Shown here one piece after another: positions 1 through 5,887 of a stretch of 9,327 bases of DNA (within the stretch, counting starts at the first letter, position 1; every line of letters begins with the position of its first letter). The position numbers and the translations under genes were made by a program. This DNA is from Thermodesulfovibrionales bacterium (GTDB lineage Bacteria; Nitrospirota; Thermodesulfovibrionia; Thermodesulfovibrionales; SM23-35): assembly GCA_020062205.1 (NCBI GenBank), contig JAGUWT010000215.1, forward strand, positions 1-9,327, read 5' to 3'. A model generated the notes under the pieces. It was given only the letters and a program-made list of their open reading frames with translations, searched no databases and was not told where the DNA came from.

Positions 1-1063
1 ATAGGGGGATATAGTATCCAGTGCCGCTCTCTTTACTCAATGAAATCCCCACAATACTTGCAGTTATCGGATTTCTATCTGTGGCCTCAATACTAAAAGC
101 AAACTCCCTATGGGTCGTAGACGTATTGATAGCTGATACTATCTCTCTCAGTCTGTCTAACGAACGTATAAGCTCATGCTTCCGCTCTCCCGTCACCTCT
201 GCCGGGATGAGTTTCAGAAGGCTACTGAATTCAAATTCCCTGAACAAGGGCAGGAGTTTTTGCCAGTCCGGCTCTTGTAAGGAAAATTCCTCTACATCAA
301 AATCAACAGGTACAGAGGTATTAATGGTAGATAGTTTTTGACTTAACCGCGCCAAATCGACATTCTCTGCAATAAGCGTTCTGAGTTTCTCTTTTCCTAT
401 CCTTTCCGGATGATCGAGAAGTTCTTCGATACTCTTGAATGTAAGGAGAAGCTCCCGTGCTGTCTTTTCGCCGATTCCCTTAATACCAGGGATATTGTCA
501 ACTGCATCTCCTGTGAGGGCCATAAATTCGGGAACTCTTTCAGGACCGATCCCAAATTTTTCTTCCACAAATGCTTCATCAAGGATACGGTCTTTCATGG
601 GGTCATAGATTTTTATATGGTCATCAATAAGCTGCAGCATATCCTTGTCTGAGGTAACGATAAATACATTTACCCCTCTTTGAGCAGCTTCCTTTGCTAC
701 TGTACCTATAATGTCATCTGCCTCATACCCAGGCAACTCAAAGATCTTAATGTTTAATGCCCCAAGAACCTCCCGTATATGTGGCAGTTGCTGGATGAGT
801 TCACTCGGTGTCTCAGGTCGCTGTGCCTTATACTCCTCAAAAAGCTTATGCCGCTCTGTCGGAGCAGATGAGTCAAAGGAGACAGCTAATCCATCAGGTT
901 TTTTTTCTCTTATGATTTTAAGGAGTGTGTTTGTAAATCCATAAATTGCATTTGTGGGAAGACCCTTTGAGTTCGTCAGGCCCCTGATTGCATAATATGC
1001 TCGATAGACATAGGAATTGCCATCAATAAGGTAAAGGTTCATGGTGATTGTAGTTATTATCAT
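1..1063 (-). CDS. polA: DNA polymerase I, N-terminal part (5' end; runs off the left edge)
   Basis: Replication and repair polymerase that removes RNA primers and fills gaps. The visible part holds the 5'-3' exonuclease (FEN-like) domain and the beginning of the 3'-5' exonuclease domain. Numbering from the Met at 1042, the FEN motifs are clear: YLIDGNSYVYRA (4-15), GYEADDIIGT (105-114), TSDKDM (130-135) and the helix-3-turn-helix TGDAVDNIPGIKGIGEKTA (177-195). The frame is open to base 1, so the rest of the protein lies outside. Two starts are possible. ATG at 1063 has a good Shine-Dalgarno (AGAGGAGAGA, 9-10 nt upstream) and adds MIITTIT. ATG at 1042 gives the family-typical MNLYLIDGNS but has no Shine-Dalgarno. 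I chose 1063 on the ribosome site. The proofreading Exo I motif reads FAFSIEATD, where active enzymes have FAFDTETD, so the first metal-binding Asp is Ser (residue 317). Confidence 0.95.
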   Translation of the reverse strand, partial: MIITTITMNLYLIDGNSYVYRAYYAIRGLTNSKGLPTNAIYGFTNTLLKIIREKKPDGLAVSFDSSAPTERHKLFEEYKAQRPETPSELIQQLPHIREVLGALNIKIFELPGYEADDIIGTVAKEAAQRGVNVFIVTSDKDMLQLIDDHIKIYDPMKDRILDEAFVEEKFGIGPERVPEFMALTGDAVDNIPGIKGIGEKTARELLLTFKSIEELLDHPERIGKEKLRTLIAENVDLARLSQKLSTINTSVPVDFDVEEFSLQEPDWQKLLPLFREFEFSSLLKLIPAEVTGERKHELIRSLDRLREIVSAINTSTTHREFAFSIEATDRNPITASIVGISLSKESGTGYYIPL

Positions 1064-1071
1064 AAAGGTAT

Positions 1072-1080
1072 CTCTCCTCT
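1072..1080 (-). promoter_or_regulatory. Ribosome binding site supporting the longer polA start
   Basis: The minus strand reads AGAGGAGAGA just upstream of ATG 1063. It is the only good Shine-Dalgarno near the two candidate polA starts, and it favours the start seven codons upstream of the family-typical Met. Confidence 0.55.
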
Positions 1081-1167
1081 GGGTCAATATCTGGAAGATT
1101 ACCTGTTAACACCAAATCCAGCGATAAAGGCTTTAAGTCATGGTTACCGCCGGTTTTTAGTTCAAGT

Positions 1168-1197
1168 TTGCTTTTTTGAGAAGTAATTTTTTATGCT
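1168..1197 (+). promoter_or_regulatory. Candidate sigma70-type promoter for the HesB-like/hemB operon
   Basis: TTGCTT (1168-1173) and TATGCT (1192-1197) are separated by 18 nt, about 30 nt before the ATG at 1227. Both hexamers match the consensus at four of six positions. The place is right for a divergent intergenic region, but the call rests on sequence likeness only. Confidence 0.35.
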
Positions 1198-1226
1198 AAG
1201 AATATACATTTTTGAGGGAGAAAAGA

Positions 1227-1565
1227 ATGACAATAACAGATAAGGCTGCCGAGAAGGTAAAGGCCATACTGGCCGGTGAAGGCAAAGAGAACTGGGGCAT
1301 CAGGATATTTGTTGCTGGAGAAAGCTGCTGCGGGCCATCTTATGGCCTTGATTTACAGGAAGCGCAGATGCCTGAAGATGAAGTCGTAGAAAAAAATGGC
1401 TTGAAGGTTTTCATGGATAAACAAACGTTAGAAACCCTTTTAGGAAGGCAGTTCGACTATTATGTCGGTGAAGATGGAGAAGGCTTTGTCTTTACAGGCG
1501 GTGTTTCATCATGTGGTAGTGGTGGTGAGTCATCTTGTGGTTCAGGTTGTAGCAGCTGCGGATAG
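1227..1565 (+). CDS. HesB/IscA-like iron-sulfur protein with Cys-rich tail
   Basis: Small (112 aa) A-type Fe-S carrier/scaffold-like protein of the HesB/IscA superfamily. The first conserved Cys lies in ESCCGPSYGLDLQ (C34/C35), matching the branch of HesB-like proteins that includes selenoprotein members; here it is plain Cys. Canonical A-type proteins end in a CGC motif. This one ends in a Gly/Ser/Cys tail with C96, C104, C108 and C111, so six cysteines in all. The ATG at 1227 has a good ribosome site (GAGGGAG at 1214-1220). A TTG five codons upstream also opens the frame, but it overlaps that ribosome site and is less likely. hemB starts 5 nt after the stop, so the two are probably co-transcribed and translationally coupled. 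Family membership is secure; the in vivo role (Fe-S delivery or another metal/thiol job) is inference. Confidence 0.85.
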   Translation: MTITDKAAEKVKAILAGEGKENWGIRIFVAGESCCGPSYGLDLQEAQMPEDEVVEKNGLKVFMDKQTLETLLGRQFDYYVGEDGEGFVFTGGVSSCGSGGESSCGSGCSSCG

Positions 1566-1570
1566 TCAAA

Positions 1571-2542
1571 ATGTTCCCTGTGCACAGGCCAAGACGACTT
1601 AGGAAAAATGAAACCATCAGAAGAATGGTGAGGGAGACCTCTCTTTCTCCGGATGATTTCATCTATCCCCTTTTCGTCACCTTTGGCAAGAGTGTTAGAA
1701 AAGAGATTTCGTCAATGCCAGGATGTTTCCAGGAATCTGTTGACAAAATCGTCAAGCATGCGAAAGAAGTCTATTCCCTGGGGATTCCCTCTGTAATGCT
1801 GTTTGGTATACCAGAACATAAAGATGAAATCGGATCCAATGCATATGATGAGCACGGGGTTGTTCAGAATGCGATCAATGCGATAAAGGATGCAGTCCCT
1901 GAATTGGTTGTCATTACCGATGTCTGCATGTGCGAATACACAAGCCATGGTCACTGCGGAATCATAAAAGATGGCGATGTTCAAAACGATCCTACCCTCG
2001 AACTTTTATCAAAAGAGGCTGTTTCCCATGCAAAGGCAGGGGCAGACATGGTTGCCCCATCAGACATGATGGATGGTCGGGTTGAGGCGATCAGATTTGC
2101 ACTTGATGAAGAAGGATTTTCAGAAATTCCTATTATGTCGTATGCGGCGAAATACGCATCGGCATTCTATGGGCCTTTCAGAGAGGCAGCAGAGTCTACT
2201 CCCCAATTCGGTGACAGGCGCTCCTATCAGATGGATCCTGCAAATAGAAGAGAGGCGTTGAAAGAGGTAGCCCTTGACATCGAAGAAGGTGCAGATATTG
2301 TTATGGTGAAACCTGCTCTCGCTTATCTTGATATTATCTCTGATGTAAGAGATGCCTTTGATGTCCCAGTTGCAGCTTACAATGTAAGTGGTGAATATTC
2401 ACTTGTTAAGGCTGCTGGGAGGCTTGGCTGGATTGATGAAAAGCGCGTTATGATGGAGATACTCACATCAATCAAGAGAGCGGGCGCAGATGTAATCCTC
2501 ACCTATTTTGCAAAAGAAGCTGCAAAGATTTTGAATAAATGA
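1571..2542 (+). CDS. hemB: Porphobilinogen synthase (delta-aminolevulinic acid dehydratase)
   Basis: Condenses two molecules of 5-aminolevulinate into porphobilinogen, the second committed step of tetrapyrrole (heme, siroheme, corrinoid) synthesis; cytosolic. At 323 aa it is full length for the family. The zinc-site cysteines are present as DVCMCEYTSHGHCG (C119, C121, C129), so this is a Zn-type enzyme. The two active-site lysines are K194 (in SYAAKYASAFYGPFR) and K247, the Schiff-base lysine (in IVMVKPALAY). The N-terminal RPRRLRKNETIRRMVRET is also typical. ATG 1571 follows the HesB-like stop by 5 nt with only a weak ribosome site, which fits coupling to the upstream gene. Pairing with a Fe-S/metal-handling protein may reflect joint demand of cofactor synthesis; that link is inference. 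Confidence 0.98.
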   Translation: MFPVHRPRRLRKNETIRRMVRETSLSPDDFIYPLFVTFGKSVRKEISSMPGCFQESVDKIVKHAKEVYSLGIPSVMLFGIPEHKDEIGSNAYDEHGVVQNAINAIKDAVPELVVITDVCMCEYTSHGHCGIIKDGDVQNDPTLELLSKEAVSHAKAGADMVAPSDMMDGRVEAIRFALDEEGFSEIPIMSYAAKYASAFYGPFREAAESTPQFGDRRSYQMDPANRREALKEVALDIEEGADIVMVKPALAYLDIISDVRDAFDVPVAAYNVSGEYSLVKAAGRLGWIDEKRVMMEILTSIKRAGADVILTYFAKEAAKILNK

Positions 2543-2545
2543 TAA

Positions 2546-2601
2546 AACCACAGAGTTTATTGAGAAAAAAATAAATATGTTTCTCTGTGTCCTCTGTGGT
2601 T
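2546..2601. repeat. Imperfect palindrome of the CCACAGAG-type intergenic repeat; possible bidirectional terminator
   Basis: Outer arms AACCACAGAG (2546-2555) and CTCTGTGGTT (2592-2601) are perfect complements. Inside them GAGAAA (2562-2567) pairs with TTTCTC (2580-2585). The two 20-nt arms (2548-2567 and 2580-2599) are thus complementary except for six central bases. The right arm, read on the minus strand, is CCACAGAGGACACAGAGAAA, an interspersed intergenic sequence I recognise from many bacterial genomes. It lies between the convergent hemB and FKBP genes, where a bidirectional terminator would be useful, but there is no classic GC stem plus T-run. Confidence 0.6.
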
Positions 2602-2607
2602 AATGGT

Positions 2608-2624
2608 ATTATTGGATCAATAAT
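2608..2624. repeat. Short AT-rich hairpin between convergent genes
   Basis: ATTATTG-GAT-CAATAAT is a perfect 7-bp stem with a 3-nt loop, ending 5 nt before the FKBP stop codon. It could help end transcription from either side, but the stem is weak (one G-C pair) and no strong T-run follows. Confidence 0.3.
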
Positions 2625-2629
2625 TCAGG

Positions 2630-3058
2630 CTAAATAATATCCACGAGGGTAATATCGAATGTGATATCCTTCCCTGCGAGTGGATGATTAGCATCCATAG
2701 TGAATGCTGTCTCAGATTTTCCAATCACAGTAGCTACAGGCTGCATACCATCATTCCGAGACATCGGCACTGGTTCACCAATTTCTGGCTCAAAACCTTC
2801 AGGTGCCCTCTCTCTCTCAAATTCAAATATCAATTCATCCCTGTGCGGCCCATATGCCTCTTCCATCGGAATCCTGATTGTCTTTGATTCACCGGAGATC
2901 ATCCCGATAACACCCTTTTCAAAAGCAGCTATCAACTGTCCCTCACCTATTACGAATTCCAGTGGTTGCGTGTCTTCTGAGGAATCAAAGATGCTACCAT
3001 CAGCGAGCTTCCCGGAATAATGCACCTTTACTGCGTCACCTTCTTTTGCTATTGCCAT
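2630..3058 (-). CDS. FKBP-type peptidyl-prolyl cis-trans isomerase, SlyD-like
   Basis: Prolyl isomerase/chaperone (142 aa). The FKBP half is clear: VKVHYSGKLADGSIFDSS (10-27), PLEFVIGEGQLIAAFEKGVIGM (32-53) and EEAYGP (66-71). Residues about 72-118 are the insert-in-flap chaperone domain typical of SlyD. The protein then returns to the FKBP fold with FTMDANHPLAGKDITFDI (119-136), the SlyD signature. There is no His/Cys-rich metal-binding tail as in E. coli SlyD; it stops at VDII, and no signal peptide is seen, so it is probably cytosolic. ATG 3058 has a strong ribosome site (AAAGGAG, 5 nt spacing). It lies 40 nt after the PAP2 gene on the same strand, and a TATAAT at 3085-3090 in the gap might give it its own promoter, though no good -35 is visible. 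Confidence 0.95.
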   Translation of the reverse strand: MAIAKEGDAVKVHYSGKLADGSIFDSSEDTQPLEFVIGEGQLIAAFEKGVIGMISGESKTIRIPMEEAYGPHRDELIFEFERERAPEGFEPEIGEPVPMSRNDGMQPVATVIGKSETAFTMDANHPLAGKDITFDITLVDII

Positions 3059-3098
3059 GTTAACTCCTTTAATTTTTTTTGATTATTATACATCATTG

Positions 3099-3965
3099 TT
3101 AAAAATTATATGATAGTACCAATGCAGTATATCTGCCACTTATCAAGGGCAAGATGGTAAGGTTGCTCCCTTCTCTCTTAGAATGCAGACTTACAATTTT
3201 TTTGCCTATAAAGTATCCGAGGGCTGAACCGAAAAACACATCCGAAGTCCAATGGTCATTGTCATTAACCCTCGATAAAGCAGTTAATGTAGCAATGCCG
3301 TATGCCAATGGAGGAATCAACGCCTTATCACCGTATTCTGAAGCTATGACAGTCGCTATTGCAAATGCAGAAGATGAATGTCCAGATGGAAAAGATAAGT
3401 GAGATGAATCTCCTGCACGTGGCCTATCCCGGTGCGCAGCAAATTTTATGGCCTCTGTAAAAATACCGGAGATTACAACACTTTCCACACTGAGCAAGGC
3501 AGTCCTTTCGGCTTTTCTATCTTCAAGAAAGTGGCCATAAAGGTAGAACACCCCTAAAGACGGTATTGTATATGCCACATAACCAAAGGGTTTGACAAAC
3601 CTTGCAATCCCGTTACTGGTATCGTTTCGATTTTTTTGAACCCACTCCTGTATATCCTGATCAAAAGCGTAGAATCCTGCGGTTATTCCAATGATGAGTG
3701 AAGCGTTTATCCAATCTGATTTTTCCCAATGAAATGGTGAAGTAAGGATATTTTTTGTATCTGATATATATCCCTTCAGATAATCTTTGTTTAACCTCAA
3801 TCCGGGTTCCTGATTATCTTTTGTCTGGATGTTTTGCACAAGGGGATCAGAGGGTGCACCTCCTTCAGTTGATGCAGCGAAAGTTGCGTTAAAAAATCCG
3901 ATGATCAATAAAACAACAAAAAGGTAAATCCTGACGATTGTAATGCTCACAATTTTAGCTTTCAC
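3099..3965 (-). CDS. PAP2-family phosphatase (membrane or outer-membrane lipid phosphatase)
   Basis: Acid-phosphatase-like PAP2 enzyme, 288 aa, probably acting on a lipid phosphate or undecaprenyl pyrophosphate; the substrate cannot be told. All three signature motifs are intact: K174-x6-RP (KFAAHRDRP), PSGH (193-196) and SR-x5-H-x3-D (S231, R232, H238, D242). Residues 1-31 look like a signal peptide or anchor (hydrophobic VRIYLFVVLLIIGFF, then NATFA-AS as a possible cleavage site). Hydrophobic segments near 86-101, 128-145, 158-175 and 214-230 fit a membrane PAP2 core. The chain ends in GRYTALVLSYNF, a beta-strand-like end with terminal Phe, as in outer-membrane proteins. GTG 3965 is the first possible start, because an in-frame TAG lies three codons upstream; no good ribosome site is seen. 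Confidence 0.9.
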   Translation of the reverse strand: MKAKIVSITIVRIYLFVVLLIIGFFNATFAASTEGGAPSDPLVQNIQTKDNQEPGLRLNKDYLKGYISDTKNILTSPFHWEKSDWINASLIIGITAGFYAFDQDIQEWVQKNRNDTSNGIARFVKPFGYVAYTIPSLGVFYLYGHFLEDRKAERTALLSVESVVISGIFTEAIKFAAHRDRPRAGDSSHLSFPSGHSSSAFAIATVIASEYGDKALIPPLAYGIATLTALSRVNDNDHWTSDVFFGSALGYFIGKKIVSLHSKREGSNLTILPLISGRYTALVLSYNF

Positions 3966-4012
3966 AGTCGTATTCTATCATGATGAAGGAGTGCTTTAAA
4001 ATAGGTTCTTCC

Positions 4013-4046
4013 GGGAATTGTGTGGAAAATATAATGAGAAATTCCC
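4013..4046. repeat. Inverted repeat upstream of the PAP2 gene
   Basis: GGGAATT (4013-4019) and AATTCCC (4040-4046) are perfect 7-nt arms with a 20-nt AT-rich spacer, centred about 65 nt before the PAP2 start. It could be an operator or a hairpin. It is weak evidence on its own. Confidence 0.25.
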
Positions 4047-4128
4047 TTAAATGCTTTTTACAGTCAGAATCGACTTGCAAAGAGAATGCTCGGCATCAGG
4101 GCATTGAGATTTTTTGAATAGAATTGGG

Positions 4129-4771
4129 TCATTTGCAATATGCTTCCCAGTTTTCGTTACCACAAGGAACACATCTTTCTATTGTAAGCCCAGAAATGCC
4201 CTCATTAATTGCTAAATCAAAAAGAGATGGTAAATCATGCATGTTATACCTCTGTAATAAACATTATGTAAACCGCGATATCATTTTGTATCAATTTTCT
4301 AATATTCTTCAAAGTCCTTTCAAAAGTACCATTACCTCTTATAGCATCGTGAGTTTCGGGATATGCTCCATCTAACGAAATTTGAAAACAACGTAGCTTT
4401 GAAATAGATTTTAATTCGTCTACCTGGTTTTGTGTTATCAAAGTTCCATTAGATAAAATATCCAAGTCACTTACTTCATTAGCATCATTAAGGTATTTTA
4501 AAAGAGGGATATACTCTTTTTTTATTAAAGGTTCACCGCCTGTAATTGCTATTTCACCCTTTATTTTCCATTTTGATAATGCTAACAATAACTTATCAGC
4601 AATTGCTTGAAGTTCACTAAGCGACATCTCTTGAGAATCCGAATAATCTTCTTGATAACAGTGCGAACATCTCAGGTTACATTTATTGGTAATGTGCCAC
4701 TGGAAATAAAACTTGTCTATTGCTTTATGCAGTTTACTGTTAATTTCTTGTATCTCAATAGTTGAGTTCAT
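4129..4771 (-). pseudogene. Radical SAM protein, frameshifted and truncated
   Basis: The first 175 codons (4771-4244) encode a good radical SAM half. They show FQWHITNKCNLRCSHCYQ with the cluster cysteines C31, C35 and C38, ITGGEP (76-81, SAM binding), SNGT (107-110) and ISLDG (131-135). The frame then hits TAA at 4246-4244, where the fold should go on. Reading resumes at once in another frame from 4245 (NMHDLPSLFDLAINEGISG...), the expected continuation, and ends at TGA 4131-4129 after CVPCGNENWEAYCK. A 2-nt loss (or 1-nt gain) near 4246 explains this. A third frame may carry more remnant (ANDPILFKKSQCPDAEH...) down to 4047. Radical SAM/SPASM maturases are usually 350-450 aa, so the C-terminal auxiliary cluster domain is missing or wrecked. 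No strong ribosome site is seen. It follows the endonuclease by 156 nt on the same strand. A programmed frameshift or sequencing error cannot be excluded. Confidence 0.72.
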
Positions 4772-4927
4772 TATTTAAACATTCCTTTAAAAATTTTAAT
4801 ACAATGATTCAAGTCTTCGCAATTCCATCATTCTTTTCAATCTATCCAAACAATTCCCCTTGCAACTTTTGCAAAATCTTATTTTGTAATTTCTGGCTGG
4901 TGATGGAGGCGATGTGGAACATAAAAG
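4772..4927 (-). other. Gap between endonuclease and radical SAM gene with a Cys-motif open stretch
   Basis: One minus-strand frame here is open from just after a TAA to another TAA and ends in RFCKSCKGNCLDRLKRMMEL plus RRLESLY. This gives a CxxCxxxC motif followed by a charged helix-like tail, about 42 codons. It has no ATG, GTG or TTG before the Cys motif, so it cannot be called a gene. It may be a remnant of a Cys-rich peptide or of a protein end, or chance. A second frame gives a 26-residue ATG-started ORF without a ribosome site. Confidence 0.25.
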
Positions 4928-5887
4928 TTACTGTTTGGAGATGTTTTTAATTCTTCTTAAAAGTCTGCTTGGGACATGTTTCATTATTATGGATTCAAGC
5001 ATGTATATGTGATGAAGATTAAGAAAATAATGACATTCTTCAACAAGTCGTTTGAAATCTGCCTTTCTTGCTAACCAGCCTATTCCATCAACAAAGTTTA
5101 TAAAGACCCTCTTTTCTTTATAGCGCATATTTCGTTCTCTGACCCTTTCGTATGCTCTATACATATCTCTCGCCTTATTTGTTTGTCCACTGGATGTTGT
5201 TTCCTGATAGGAGGCCATGATGATTGCGTAAGGATCATTTTTGCTCGGCACAACCCAGTCTGCATCTGTGTGAATTAAGTCTATTCTGCCCTTTTCGTAA
5301 GTTACACCGTATTTTTGTTTTATCCTTTCCAGTTCGCCTTTAATAAGGCTTTCAACCTTTTTACCTTTGAGATTACCATACCATTTCCGGGATTCTTGCT
5401 CTTTAATTTTCAATCGTCTTTTTATTTCGGGTTCTCCGGCTACTTCTTTTAGATTTAATTTTTCAAGGTAATAGCGAGGCAAAAGATTTTTCAGTTCTTT
5501 ATCTTCGGTACCTTCAACCAATAATTTTGCAATCTCTTTAGCAAAACTTTCATCTACTCTTATCCTAGTCTTAATCTTTTTAAAGTCCCATTCTGAATTA
5601 AACCCTGCTCCCATCCTACCAATTCTTCTTAATAAACTTACAATCCTTATAAATTTTTCTTGAGAAAGAGTAAGGTCGGATAGGACTACCTCTAAGCCCT
5701 CTTTTTTTTCTCTGAGGTAGTCAGCGACCTTGTTGACTTTTATAGGTTTATGGGAGATTCTACCATTTGTTGAATCTCTTGCTATGGACCCTACTTTGCC
5801 GTCAATAATATTTTCAATCTCTTCATCGATCAAAAACTCAGTTGTCGTGGACCATGCCTCTTCAAAGGTAATTTTTCTAGCTTGCAT
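4928..5887 (-). CDS. Putative type II restriction endonuclease
   Basis: I do not recognise a named enzyme. The role is inferred from its place: its ATG lies inside the end of the methyltransferase gene (11-nt overlap, ATGCAAGCTAG), the classic arrangement of an M-R operon. The chain is 319 aa, soluble and Lys/Arg/Glu-rich, with no signal or membrane segment. A plausible catalytic region is residues 201-240: RIDLIHTDADWVVP, then AIIMASYQETTSSGQTNKARD. This is an acidic residue at the start of a hydrophobic strand (D210), then a second strand and an S/T-rich turn with E229 and K238. It resembles the DpnII/PD-(D/E)xK-like layout, though the canonical ExK triad is not clear. The flanking helices (RDMYRAYERVRERN, 240-253) and a later hydrophobic strand (KRVFINFVDG, 259-268) fit that fold. 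A structure prediction would decide. Confidence 0.68.
   Translation of the reverse strand: MQARKITFEEAWSTTTEFLIDEEIENIIDGKVGSIARDSTNGRISHKPIKVNKVADYLREKKEGLEVVLSDLTLSQEKFIRIVSLLRRIGRMGAGFNSEWDFKKIKTRIRVDESFAKEIAKLLVEGTEDKELKNLLPRYYLEKLNLKEVAGEPEIKRRLKIKEQESRKWYGNLKGKKVESLIKGELERIKQKYGVTYEKGRIDLIHTDADWVVPSKNDPYAIIMASYQETTSSGQTNKARDMYRAYERVRERNMRYKEKRVFINFVDGIGWLARKADFKRLVEECHYFLNLHHIYMLESIIMKHVPSRLLRRIKNISKQ

Noticed and set aside
21..944. Plus-strand ORFs over the polA region
   Set aside because: The minus-strand frame here is unmistakable DNA polymerase I, so these are shadows.
4083..4118. Hairpin plus T-run (AATGC...GCATT, then ATTTTTT) as a plus-strand terminator
   Set aside because: The stem is only 5 bp with an 11-nt loop, and no plus-strand gene ends there.
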